Shown: positions 36,661 to 49,570 of the stretch, in pieces
How the letters are laid out: every line of letters starts with the position of its first letter
Numbering within the stretch: position 1 is the stretch's first letter
Position numbers and translations under genes: made by a program
From: Chamaea fasciata
Taxonomy: Eukaryota; Chordata; Aves; Passeriformes; Sylviidae
DNA: 64,000 nucleotides
Assembly: GCA_029207755.1 (NCBI GenBank)
Contig: JARCOQ010000240.1
Span: 1 to 64,000, forward strand
Direction: 5' to 3'
The notes under the pieces: model-generated
Told to the model about the DNA's origin: nothing
The model's database searches: none
What the model saw: only the letters and a program-made list of their open reading frames with translations

Positions 36661-38651
36661 AGGGCACCCCAGGGACACGCCGGGCACCCGTAGGGACACC
36701 TAGGGGACAGGCAGGGCACCCCCAGGGACAGCGAGGGGAAAGCAGGGCACCCCCAGGGACACCTAGAGGACAGCCAGGGCCCCCCCAGGGACATCCAGTG
36801 CACCCCCAGGGACACCTAGGGGACAGTCAGGGCACCCCCGGGACACCTAAGGGACAGCCAGGGCACCCCCAGGGAGACCTAGGGGCCAGCCAGGGCACTC
36901 CAGGGACAGGCAGGGCACCCCCAGGGACACCTAGGGGACAGCCAGGGCACCCCCAGGGACACCAAGGGGACCCCCAGGGACACCGAGGGGACAGCCACGG
37001 CACCCCCAGGGACACCTACGGGACGCCCTGGGCACCCCCAAGTACACCTAGGGGACCTGCAGGGACATCTAGGGGACTGCCAGGGCAACCCAGGGACAGC
37101 CAGGGCTCCCCCAGGGACACCTAGGGGACACTCAGGGTACGCCAGGGACAGCCAGGGGACAGCCAGGGCACCCCCAGGGACACCTAGGTGACAGCCAGGG
37201 CACCCCAAGGACACCCAGGGCACCCACAGGGACACCTACGGGACAGCAAGGGCACCCCCAGGGACACCCTGGGAACCCCCAGGGACACCTAGGGGACAGC
37301 CAGGGCACCCCCAGGGACACCCAGGGCACCCCCAGGGACACCTAGGGGACAGGCAGGGCACCCCCAGAGACCCCTAGGGGACAGCCAGGGCACCCTAGGG
37401 ACAGCCAGGGCACCCCCAGGGACACTGACGGGACAGCCAGGGCACCCCAGAAACACCTAGGGCACAGCCAGGGCACTCTAGGGACAGCCAGGGCACCCTG
37501 AAGGGACACCGAGGGCACAGCCAGGGCACAGCCAGGGACACCTAGGGGACGGCCAGGGCACCGTAGGGACAGCCAGGGCACCCCCAGGGACACCGAGGGG
37601 ACAGGAAGGGCACCCCCAGAGACACTGAGGGCACAGCCAGGGCACCCTAGGGACAGCCAGGGCACCCCCAAGGACACCTAGGGGACAGCCAGGGTACCCT
37701 AGGGACAGCCAGGGCACCCCCAGAGACACGGAGGGCACAGCCAGGGCACCCTGGGGACAGCCAGGGCACCCCCAGGGACAACTAGGGGACAGGCAGGTCA
37801 CCCCCAGGGACACCTAGGGGACAGCCAGGGCACCCCCAGGGACAGCTAGGGGACAGCCAGGGCACCCCCAGGGACACCAAGGGGACAGCCAGAGCACCCC
37901 AAGGACACCCAGGGGACCCCCAGGGACACCTACGGGACAGCAAGGGCACCTCCAGGGACACACTGGGCACCCCCAGGGACACGTAGGGGACAGCCAAGGC
38001 ACCGCAGGGACACCCTGGGCATCCCCAGGGACACCGAGGGGACAGCCAGGGCACCCCAGGGACATCTAGGGGACCTCCAAGGCATCCGCAGGAACACTCT
38101 GGGCACCCCCAGGGACACCTAGGGGACAGCCTGGGCACCCCCAGGGACACCCAGGGCACCCTTCAAGGACACCTAGGGGACGGCCAGGGCACCCTAGGGA
38201 TAGCCAGGGCACCCCCAGGGTCACCTAGGGGACAGGCAGGGCACCCCCAGGGACACGTAGGGGAAAGCCAGGGCACCCCAGGGACACCCAGGGCACCCCC
38301 AGGGACACCTAGGGGACAGCCAAGGCACCCTAGGGACAGCCAGGGCACCCCCAGGGACACCTAGGGGACAGCCAGGGCACTCCAGGGACAGCCAGGGCAC
38401 CCCCAGGGACACCTAGGGGACAGCCAGGGCACCCTAGGGACAGCCAGGGCACCCCTAGGGACACCAAGGGCACAGCCAGGGCACCCTCCGGGACACCTAG
38501 GGGACTGGCAGGGCACCCCCAGAGACCCCTAGGGCACAGCCAGGGCCCCCCCAGGGACACCCAGGGCACCCCCAGGGACACCTAGGGGACAGCAAGGGCA
38601 TCCCCAGGGACACCCAGGGCACCCCCAGGGACACCTAGAGGACAGCCAGGG
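36661..38651 (+). repeat. Short-unit satellite between B and C
   Basis: This is made of 21/32-bp units with a higher share of 42-53 bp composites carrying gacactgagggcac, cggagggcacag and ctacgggac variants. I see no large tandem duplication and no complex sequence in it. Open frames here are repeat translations only. Confidence 0.75.
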
Positions 38652-41600
38652 CACCCCAGGCACACCCAGGGCACCCCCACGGACACCTAGGGGACAGCCA
38701 GGTCACCCTAGGGACAGCCAGGGCACCCCCAGAGACACAGAGGGCACAGCAAGGGCACCCTAGGGACAGCCAGGGCACCCCCAAGGACACCTAGGGGACA
38801 GGGAGGCCACCCCCAGGGACACCGAGGGGACAGCCAGGGCACCCTAGGGACAGCCAGTGCACCCCCAGGGACACTCTGGGCACCCACAGGGACACCATGG
38901 GGACAGCCAGGGCACCCCCAGGGACACCTAGGGGACAGGCAGGCCACCCCCAGGGACACCGAGGGGACAGCCAGGGCACCCCCAAGGACACCTAGGGGAC
39001 AGGCAGGGCACCCCCAGAGACACTGAGGGCACAGCCAGGGCACCCTAGGGACAGCCAGGACACCCCCAGAGACACCGAGGGCACAGCCAGGGCACCCTGG
39101 GGACAGCCAGGGCACCCCCAGGGACACCTAGGGGATAGCCAGAGCACCCTAGGGACAGCCAGGGCACCCCCAGGGACACCAAGGGCACAGACAGGGCACC
39201 CTAGGGACACCAAGGGGACAGCCAGGGCACCCCCAGGGACACCAAGGGGACATCCAGAGCACCCCAGGGACAGCCAGGGTACCCCCAGGGACAGCAAGTG
39301 GACAGCAAGGGCACCCCCAGGGACACCTAAGGGACACCCTGGGCACCCCCAGGGACACGTAGGGGACAGCCAGGTCACCCCAGGGACACCCTGGGAACCC
39401 CCAGGGACACCTAGGGGACAGCCAGGGCACCACCAGGGACACCCAGGGCACCCCCAGGGACACCTAGGGGACAGGCAGGGCACCCCCAGAGACCCCTAGG
39501 GGACAGCCAGGGCACCCTAGGGACAGCCAGGGTATACCCAGGGACACTGACGGGATAGCCACGGCACCCCAGGGACACCTAGGGCACAGCCAGGGCACCC
39601 TAGTGACAGCCAGGGCACCCTCAGGGACACCGAGGTCACAGCCAGGGCACCCCCAGGGACACCTAGGGGACAGCCAGGGCACCCTAGGGATAGCCAGGGC
39701 ACCCCCAGGGACACCGAGGGGACAGGCAGGGCACCTTCAGAGACACTGAGGGCACAGCCAGGGCACCCTAGGGACAGCCAGGGCACCCCCAAGGACACCT
39801 AGGGGACAGCCAGGGTACCCTAGGGACAGCCAGGGCACCCCCAGAGAAACGGAGGGCACAGCCAGGGCACCCTGGGGACAGCCAGGGCACCCCAGGGACA
39901 CTAAGGGCACAGCCAGGGCACCCTAGGGACAGCCAGGGCACCCTCAGGGACACCGAGGGCACAACCAGGGCACCCCCAGGGACACCTAGGGGACAGCCAG
40001 GGCACCCTAGGGACAGCCAGGGCACCCACAGAGACACCTAGAGGACACGCAGGGCACCCCCAGGGACACCGAGGGGACAGCCAGGGCACCCTAGGGACAG
40101 CCAGTGCACCCCCAGAGACACCGAGGGCACAGCCAGGGCACCCTGGGGACAGCCAGGGCACCCCCAGGGACACCTAGGGGACTGGCAGGGCACCCCCAGG
40201 GAGACATAGGGGACAGCCAGGGCACCCCGAGGGACACCAGGGCACCCCAGGGACACCTAGGGGACAGCCAGGGCACCCTAGGGAAAGCCAGGGCACCCCC
40301 AGGGACACCAAGGGCACAGACAGGGCACCCTAGGGACACCAAGGGGACAGCCAGAGCACCCCAGGGACAGCCAGGGTACCCCCAGGGACAGCTAGGGGAC
40401 AGCAAGGGCACCCCCAGGGACACCTAAGGGACACCCTGGGCACCCCCAGGGACACCAAGGGGACCCCCAGGGACACCTAGGGGACAGCCAGGGCACCCCA
40501 GGGACAGCGAGGGCACCCCCAGGGACACCAAGGGGACCTCCACGGCACCCCCAGGGACACGTACGGGACACCCAGGGAACCCCAGTGACACCTTGTGCAC
40601 CCCCAGGGACACCCAGGGCACCCCCAGGGACACCTCGGGGACTGCCAGGGAACCCCAGGGACACGTACGGGACAGTCAGGGAACCACACTGACACCCTGT
40701 GCACCCCCAGGGACACCCAGGGCCCCCCCAGGGACACCTAGGGGACAGCCAGGGAACCCCAGGGACACCCTGGGCACCCCCAGGGACACTTAATGCACCC
40801 CCAGGGACACCTAGGGGACAGCCAGGGCCCCCCCAGGGACACCCAGGGCACCCCCAGGGACACCTAGGGGACAGCCAGGGAACGCCAGGGACACACTGTG
40901 CACCCCCAGGGACACCCAGGGCACACCGTGGGACACCTAGGGGACAGCCAAAGCCCCCCCAGGGACACCCAGGGCACCCCCCAGGGACACCTAGGGGACA
41001 GCCAGGGAACCCCAGGGACACGTACGGGACAGCCAGGGAACCCCACTGACACCCTGTGCACCCCCAGGGACACCCAGGGCCCCCCCAGGGACACCTAGGG
41101 GACAGCCAGGGAACCCCAGGGACAGCCAGAGCCCCCCCAGGGACACCTAGGGGACAGCCAGGGCACTCCAGGGACAGTCAGGGCACCCCCAGGGACACCT
41201 AGGGGACAGCCAGGGCACCCCCAGGGACACCAGGGCACCCCCAGGGCACCCCAGGGACCCACAGGGCACCCCCATGGACACCTAGGGGACAGCCAGGGCA
41301 CCCCCAGGGACACCCAGGGCCCCCCCAGGGACACCTAGGGGACAGCCAGGGCACCCCCAGGGAGACTGACGGGACAGCCAGGGCACCCCCAGCGACGCCT
41401 AGGGGACAGCCAGGGCACTCCCAGGGACACTCGGGGCACCAACAGGGACAACATGGGGACAGCCAGGGCACCCCAGGGACACCCAGGGCACTCCCAGGGA
41501 CACCTAGGAAACAGCCAGGGACACCTAGGGGACAGCCAGGGCCCCCCCAGGGACACCTAGGGGACAGCCAGGGCACCCCCAGGGTCAGGCAGGGCACCCC

Positions 41601-42383
41601 CAGGGACACCTAGGGGACAGCCAGGGCACCCTAAAGACAGTCAGGGCACCCCCAGGGACACCGATGGGAAAGCCAGGGCACCCCCAGAGACATTTAGGGG
41701 ACAGCCAGGGCACTCCAGGGACACCCATGGCACCCCCAGGGACACCTACGGGACAGCCAGGGCACCCCCAGCGACCCCTAGGGGACAGCCAGGGCACTCC
41801 CAGGGACACTTTGGGCACCCACAGGGACACCATGGGGACAGCCAGGGCCCCCCCAGGGACACCTAGTGGACAGCCAGGGCACCCCCAGGGACAGGCAGGG
41901 CACCCCCAGGGACACCTAGGGGACAGCCAGGGCACCCTAAAGACAGTCAGGGCACCGCCATGGATACCGAGGGGAAAGCCAGGGCACCCCCAGAGACATT
42001 TAGGGGACAGCCAGGGCACTCCAGGGACACCCATGGCACCCCCAGGGACACCTACGGGACAGCCAGGGCACCCCCAGCGACCCCTAGGGGACAGCCAGGG
42101 CACCCCAGGGACACCCAGGGCACTCCCAGGGACACCTAGGGCACCCCCAGGGACACCTAGGGGAAAGCCAGGGCCCCCCCAGGGACACCTAGAGGACAGC
42201 CAGGGCACCCCAGGGACACCCAGGGCACCCCCAGGGACAGGCAGGGCACCCCCAGGGACACCTAAGGGACAGCCAGGGCACCCTAAAGAGAGCCAGGGCA
42301 CCCCCAGGGACACCTAGGGGACAGCCAGGGCATCCCCAGGGACACCCAGGGCACACCCAGGGACACCTAGAGCACAGCCAGGG
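38652..42383 (+). repeat. Higher-order repeat C, unit C1 (3,732 bp)
   Basis: The unit is defined by the landmark caccccaggcaca, which recurs at 38652, 42384, 43675, 47408 and (as caccccaggcacac) 49571. C1 aligns to C2 with an offset that moves from about 5,023 to 4,886, 4,854, 4,833 and 4,750, so several unit-size indels separate them. It ends with two copies of the 306-bp block (gacatttagggg at 41,689 and 41,995). There is no gene. Confidence 0.8.
41650..42100 (+). repeat. 306-bp nested higher-order unit, C1 pair
   Basis: Two successive blocks share, in order, ctaaagacagtcaggg, gaggggaaagcc, gacatttagggg, cactccagggacacccatgg, acctacgggacagcc and cagcgacccctagggg. The spacing between equivalent bases is 306 bp. 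Because 306 is divisible by three, minus-strand translation stays in frame and yields a 102-residue repeat. Other groups lie at about 42,900-43,400 (two), 46,380-47,200 (three) and 48,820-49,310 (two, spacing 379). Confidence 0.8.
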
Positions 42384-43674
42384 CACCCCAGGCACACCCA
42401 GGGCACTCCCAGGGACACCTAGGGGACAGCCAGGGCACCCTAGGGACAGCCAGGGCACCCCCAGGGACACAGAGGGCACAGCCAGGGCACCCTAGGGACA
42501 GCCAGGGCACCTCCAAGGACACCTAGGGGACAGGCAGGCCACCCCCAGGGAAACCGAGGGGACAGCCAGGGCACCCCCAAGGACACCTAGGGGACAGGCA
42601 GGGCACCCCCAGAGACACTGAGGGCACAGCCAGGGCACCCTAGGGACAGCCAGGACACCCCCAGAGACACCGAGGGCACAGCCAGGGCACCCTGGGGACA
42701 GCCAGGGCACCCCCAGGGACACCTAGGGGACAGCCAGGGCACCCTAGGGACAGCCAGGGCACCCCCAGGGACACCTAGGGGACAGTCAGGGACACCTAGG
42801 GGACAGCCAGGGCCCCCCCAGGGACACCTAGGTGACAGCCAGGGCACCCCCAGGGACAGGCAGGGCACCCCCAGAGAAACCTAGGGGACAGCCAGGGCAC
42901 CCTAAAGACAGTCAGGGCACCCCCAGGGACACCGAGGGGAAAGCCAGGGCACCCCCAGAGACATTTAGGGGACAGCCAGGGCACTCCAGGGACACCCATG
43001 GCACCCCCAGGGACACCTACGGGACAGCCAGGGCACCCCCAGCGACCCCTAGGGGACAGCCAGGGCACTCCCAGGGACACTCTGGGCACCCACAGGGACA
43101 CCATGGGGACAGCCAGGGCCACCCCAGGGACACCTAGGTGACAGCCAGGGAACCCCCAGGGACAGGCAGGGCCCCCCCAGGGACACCTAGGGGACAGCCA
43201 GGGCACCCTAAAGACAGTCAGGGCACCCCCAGGGACACCGAGGGGAAAGCCAGGGCACCCCCAGAGACATTTAGGGGACAGCCAGGGCACTCCAGGGACA
43301 CCCATGGCACCCCCAGGGACACCTACGGGACAGCCAGGGCACCCCCAGCGACCCCTAGGGGACAGCCAGGGCACTCCCAGGGACACTCTGGGCACCCACA
43401 GGGACATTATGGGGACAGCCAGGGCACCCCAGGGACACCCAGGGCACTCCCCGGGACACCTAGGGCACCCCCAGGGACACCTAGAGGACAGCCAGGGCAC
43501 CCCAGGGACACCCAGGGCATCCCCAGGGACAGGCAGGGCACCCCCAGGGACACCTAAGGGACAGCCAGGGCACCCTGAGAGAGCCAGGGCACCCCCAGGG
43601 ACACCTAGGGGACAGCCAGGGCATCCCCAGGGACACCCAGGGCACCCCCAGGGACACCTAGAGCACAGCCAGGG
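42384..43674 (+). repeat. Higher-order repeat C, short unit C1' (1,291 bp)
   Basis: This begins with the same landmark as C1 but jumps early to the part of the unit holding the 306-bp blocks (gacatttagggg at 42,960 and 43,266). It therefore lacks about 2.4 kb of the middle of C1 and C2. It looks like the product of unequal exchange within C. The minus strand carries a 324-codon repeat-translation frame (42,796-43,770). Confidence 0.78.
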
Positions 43675-46600
43675 CACCCCAGGCACAACCAGGGCACTCC
43701 CAGGGACACCTAGGGGACAGCCAGGGCACCCTAGGGACAGCCAGGGCACCCCCAGGGACACAGAGGGCACAGCCAGGGCACCCTAGGGACAGCCAGGGCA
43801 CCCCCAAGGACACCTAGGGGACAGGCAGGCCACCCCCAGGGACACCGAGGGGACAGCCAGGGCACCCCCAAGGACACCTAGGGGACAGGCAGGGCACCCC
43901 CAGAGACACTGAGGGCACAGCCAGGGCACCCTAGGGACAGCCAGGACACCCCCAGAGACACCGAGGGCACAGCCAGGGCACCCTGGGGACAGCCAGGGCA
44001 CCCCCAGGGACACCTAGGGGACAGCCAGAGCACCCTAGGGACAGCCAGGGCACCCCCAGGGACACCAAGGGCACAGACAGGGCACCCTAGGGACACCAAG
44101 GGGACAGCCAGGGCACCCCCAGGGACACCAAGGGGACATCCAGAGCACCCCAGGGACAGCCAGGGTACCCCCAGGGACAGCAAGTGGACAGCAAGGGCAC
44201 CCCCAGGGACACCTAAGGGACACCCTGGGCACCCCCAGGGACACGTAGGGGACAGCCAGGTCACCCCAGGGACACCCTGGGAACCCCCAGGGACACCTAG
44301 GGGACAGCCAGGGCACCACCAGGGACACCCAGGGCACCCCCAGGGACACCTAGGGGACAGGCAGGGCACCCCCAGAGACCCCTAGGGGACAGCCAGGGCA
44401 CCCTAGGGACAGCCAGGGCACCCCAGGGACACCTAGGGCACAGCCAGGGCACCCTAGTGACAGCCAGGGCACCCTCAGGGACACCGAGGGCACAGCCAGG
44501 GCACCCCCAGGGACACCTAGGGGACAGCCAGGGCACCCTAGGGATAGCCAGGGCACCCCCAGGGACACCGAGGGGACAGGCAGGGCACCTTCAGAGACAC
44601 TGAGGGCACAGCCATGGCACCCTAGGGACAGCCAGGGCACCCCCAAGGACACCTAGGGGACAGCCAGGGCACCCTAGGGACAGCCAGGGCCCCCCAAGGA
44701 AACCTAGGGGACAGGCAGGGCACCCCAAGAGACACTGAGGGCACAGCCAGGGCACCCTAGGGACAGCCAGGGCACCCACAGAGACACCTAGAGGACACGC
44801 AGGGCACCCCCAGGGACACCGAGGGGACAGCCAGGGCACCCTAGGGACAGCCAGTGCACCCCCAGAGACACCGAGGGCACAGCCAGGGCACCCTGGGGAC
44901 AGCCAGGGCACCCCCAGGGACACCTAGGGGACAGGCAGGGCACCCCCAGGGAGACATAGGGGACAGCCAGGGCACCCCGAGGGACACCAGGGCACCCCAG
45001 GGACACCTAGGGGACAGCCAGGGCACCCTAGGGAAAGCCAGGGCACCCCCAGGGACACCAAGGGCACAGACAGGGCACCCTAGGGACACCAAGGGGACAG
45101 CCAGAGCACCCCAGGGACAGCCAGGGTACCCCCAGGGACAGCTAGGGGACAGCAAGGGCACCCCCAGGGACACCTAAGGGACACCCTGGGCACCCCCAGG
45201 GACACCAAGGGGACCCCCAGGGACACCTAGGGGACAGCCAGGGCACCCCAGGGACAGCGAGGGCACCCCCAGGGACACCAAGGGGACCTCCACGGCACCC
45301 CCAGGGACACGTACGGGACACCCAGGGAACCCCAGTGACACCTTGTGCACCCCCAGGGACACCCAGGGCACCCCCAGGGACACCTCGGGGACTGCCAGGG
45401 AACCCCAGGGACACGTACGGGACAGTCAGGGAACCACACTGACACCCTGTGCACCCCCAGGGACACCCAGGGCCCCCCCAGGGACACCTAGGGGACAGCC
45501 AGGGAACCCCAGGGACACCCTGGGCACCCCCAGGGACACTTAATGCACCCCCAGGGACACCTAGGGGACAGCCAGGGCCCCCCCAGGGACACCCAGGGCA
45601 CCCCCAGGGACACCTAGGGGACAGCCAGGGAACGCCAGGGACACACTGTGCACCCCCAGGGACACCCAGGGCACACCGTGGGACACCTAGGGGACAGCCA
45701 AAGCCCCCCCAGGGACACCCAGGGCACCCCCAGGGACACCTAGGGGACAGCCAGGGAACCCCAGGGACACGTACGGGACAGCCAGGGAACCCCACTGACA
45801 CCCTGTGCACCCCCAGGGACACCCAGGGCCCCCCCAGGGACACCTAGGGGACAGCCAGGGAACCGCAGGGACAGGCAGAGCCCCCCCAGGGACACCTAGG
45901 GGACAGCCAGGGCACTCCAGGGACAGTCAGGGCACCCCCAGGGACACCTAGGGGACAGCCAGGGCACCCCCAGGGACACCAGGGCACCCCCAGGGCACCC
46001 CAGGGACCCACAGGGCACCCCCCATGGACACCTAGGGGACAGCCAGGGCACCCCCAGGGACACCCAGGGCCCCCCCAGGGACACCTAGGGGACAGCCAGG
46101 GCACCCCCAGGGAGACTGACGGGACAGCCAGGGCACCCCCAGCGACGCCTACGGGACAGCCAGGGCACTCCCAGGGACACTCGGGGCACCCACAGGGACA
46201 ACATGGGGACAGCCAGGGCACCCCAGGGACACCCAGGGCACTCCCAGGGACACCTAGGAAACAGCCAGGGACACCTAGGGGACAGCCAGGGCCCCCCCAG
46301 GGACACCTAGGGGACAGCCAGGGCACCCCCAGGGTCAGGCAGGGCACCCCCAGGGACACCTAGGGGACAGCCAGGGCACCCTAAAGACAGTCAGGGCACC
46401 CCCAGGGACACCGAGGGGAAAGCCAGGGCACCCCCAGAGACATTTAGGGGACAGCCAGGGCACTCCAGGGACACCCATGGCACCCCCAGGGACACCTACG
46501 GGACAGCCAGGGCACCCCCAGCGACCCCTAGGGGACAGCCAGGGCACTCCCAGGGACACTTTGGGCACCCACAGGGACACCATGGGGACAGCCAGGGCCC

Positions 46601-47407
46601 CCCCAGGGACACCTAGGGGACAGCCAGGGCACCCCCAGGGACAGGCAGGGCACCCCCAGGGACACCTAGGGGACAGCCAGGGCACCCTAAAAACAGTCAG
46701 GGCACCGCCAGGGATACCGAGGGGAAAGCCAGGGCACCCCCAGAGACATTTAGGGGACAGCCAGGGCACTCCAGGGACACCCATGGCAACCCCAGGGACA
46801 CCTACGGGACAGCCAGGGCACCCCCAGCGACCCCTAGGGGACAGCCAGGGCACTCCCAGGGACACTCTGGGCACCCACAGGGACACCATGGGGACAGCCA
46901 GGGCCCCCCCAGGGACACCTAGGTGACAGCCAGGGAACCCCCAGGGACAGGCAGGGCCCCCCCAGGGACACCTAGGGGACAGCCAGGGCACCCTAAAGAC
47001 AGTCAGGGCACCCCCAGGGACACCGAGGGGAAAGCCAGGGCACCCCCAGAGACATTTAGGGGACAGCCAGGGCACTCCAGGGACACCCATGGCACCCCCA
47101 GGGACACCTACGGGACAGCCAGGGCACCCCCAGCGACCCCTAGGGGACAGCCAGGGCACTCCCAGGGACACTCTGGGCACCCACAGGGACATTATGGGGA
47201 CAGCCAGGGCACCCCAGGGACACCCAGGGCACTCCCAGGGACACCTAGGGCACCCGCAGGGACACCTAGAGGACAGCCAGGGCACCCCAGGGACACCCAG
47301 GGCACCCCCAGGGACAGGCAGGGCACCCCCAGGGACACCTAAGGGACAGCCAGGGCACCCTAAAGAGAGCCAGGGCACCCCCAGGGACACCTAGGGGACA
47401 GCCAGGG
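43675..47407 (+). repeat. Higher-order repeat C, unit C2 (3,733 bp)
   Basis: This has the same content and order as C1 but three 306-bp blocks instead of two (gacatttagggg at 46,439, 46,745 and 47,051). The near-equality of length with C1 comes from compensating indels, so it should not be read as identity. The minus strand carries the longest open frame of the window (46,335-47,390, 351 codons), all of it repeat translation. Confidence 0.8.
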
Positions 47408-49570
47408 CACCCCAGGCACACCCAGGGCACTCCCAGGGACACCTAGGGGACAGCCAGGGCACCCTAGGGACAGCCAGGGCACCCCCAGGGACACAGAGGG
47501 CACAGCCAGGGCACCCTAGGGACAGCCAGGGCACCCCCAAGGACACCTAGGGGACAGGCAGGCCACCCCCAGGGACACCGAGGGGACAGCCAGGGCACCC
47601 CCAAGGACACCTAGGGGACAGGCAGGGCACCCCCAGAGACACTGAGGGCACAGCCAGGGCACCCTAGGGACAGCCAGGACACCCCCAGAGACACCGAGGG
47701 CACAGCCAGGGCACCCTGGGGACAGCCAGGGCACCCCCAGGGACACCTAGGGGACAGCCAGAGCACCCTAGGGACAGCCAGGGCACCCCCAGGGACACCA
47801 AGGGCACAGACAGGGCACCCTAGGGACACCAAGGGGACAGCCAGGGCACCCCCAGGGACACCAAGGGGACATCCAGAGCACCCCAGGGACAGCCAGGGTA
47901 CCCCCAGAGACAGCAAGTGGACAGCAAGGGCACCCCCACGGACACCTAAGGGACACCCTGGGCACCTCCAGGGACACGTAGGGGACAGCCAGGTCACCCC
48001 AGGGACACCCTGGGAACCCCCAGGGACACCTAGGGGACAGCCAGGGCACCACCAGGGACACCCAGGGCACCCTCAGGGACACCTAGGGGACAGCCAGGGC
48101 ACCCCCAGAGACCCCTAGGGGACAGCCAGGGCACCCTAGGGACAGCCAGGGCACCCCCAGGGACACTGACGGGATTGCCAGGGCACCCCAGGGACACCTA
48201 GGGCACAGCCAGGGCACCCTAGTGACAGCCAGGGCACCCTCAGGGACACCGAGGGCACAGCCAGGGCACCCCCAGGGACACCTAGGGGACAGCCAGGGCA
48301 CTCGCAGGGACACTCTGGGCACCCACAGGGACACCTTGGGGACAGCCAGGGCACCCCAGGAACACCCCGGGCACCCCCAGGGACACCTAGGGCACCCCCA
48401 GAGACACCTAGGGGAAGGCAGGACACCCCCAGGGACACCTAGGGGACAGCCAGGGCACCCCCAGGGACATTAAGGGGTCAGCCAGGGCACTCCAGGGACA
48501 CCCAGGACACCCCCAGCGACACCAAGGGGACAGGCAGGGCACCCCCAGGGACACTGACGGGACAGCCAGGGCACCCCAGCGACCCCTAGGGGACAGCCAG
48601 GGCACTCCCAGGGACACTCTGGGCACCCACAGAGACACCATGGGGACAGCCAGGGCACCCCAGGGACACCGAGGGCACTCCCAGGGAAACCTAGGACACT
48701 CCCAGGGACACCTAGGGGACAGCCAGGGCCCCCCCAGGGACACCTAGGGGACAGCCAGGGCACCCCCAGGGACAGGCAAGGCACCCCCAGGGACACCTAG
48801 GGGACAGCCAGGGCACCCTAAAGACAGCCAGGGCACCCCCAGGGACACCGAGGGGAAAGCCAGGGCACCCCCAGAGACATTTAGGGGACAGCCAGGGCAC
48901 TCCAGGGACACCCAGGGCACCCCCAGGGACACCTACGGGATAGCCAGGGCACCCCCAGCGACCCCTAGGGGACAGCCAGGGCACTCCCAAGTACACTCTG
49001 GGCACCCACAGGGACACCATGGGGACAGCCAGGGCACCCCAGGGACACCCAGGGCACTCCCAGGGACACTTTGGGCACCCACAGGGACACCATGGGGACA
49101 GCCTGGGCCCCCCCAGGGACACCCAGGGGACAGCCAGGGCACCCCCAGGGACAGGCAAGGCACCCCCAGGGACACCTAGGGGACAGCCAGGGCACCCTAA
49201 AGACAGCCAGGGCACCCCCAGGGACACCGAGGGGAAAGCCAGGGCACCCCCAGAGACATTTAGGGGACAGCCAGGGCACTCCAGGGACAGCCAGGGCACC
49301 CCCAGCGACCCCAAGGGGACAGACAGGGCACCCTAGGGACAGCCAGGGCACCCCTAGGGACACCAAGGGCACAGCCAGGGCACCCTAGGGACAGCCAGGG
49401 CACCCTCCGGGACACCGAGGGGACAGGCAGGGCACCCCCAGAGACGCCTAGGGGACAGCCAGGGCCCCCCCAGGGACACCCAAGGCACCCCCAAGGACAA
49501 CTAGGGGACAGCCACGGCATCCCCAGGGACACCCAGGGCACCCCCAGGGACACCTAGAGGACAGCCAGGG
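47408..49570 (+). repeat. Higher-order repeat C, partial unit C3 (2,163 bp)
   Basis: The first kilobase follows C2 at an offset of 3,733 bp. The unit then shortens and again reaches a stretch with gacatttagggg at 48,876 and 49,255. Here the spacing is 379 bp, not 306, because extra short units lie between them. There is no gene. Confidence 0.75.

Noticed and set aside
42796..47390. Long minus-strand open frames (324 and 351 codons) and hundreds of shorter ones on both strands
   Set aside because: They translate the satellite into Pro/Gly/Cys/Trp-rich or Gly/Thr/Pro/Gln-rich low complexity. They overlap each other in several frames, start and stop at the cctagg variant points, and have no domain, no start context and no codon structure. 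They are consequences of a T-poor strand and of 21- and 306-bp steps divisible by three.
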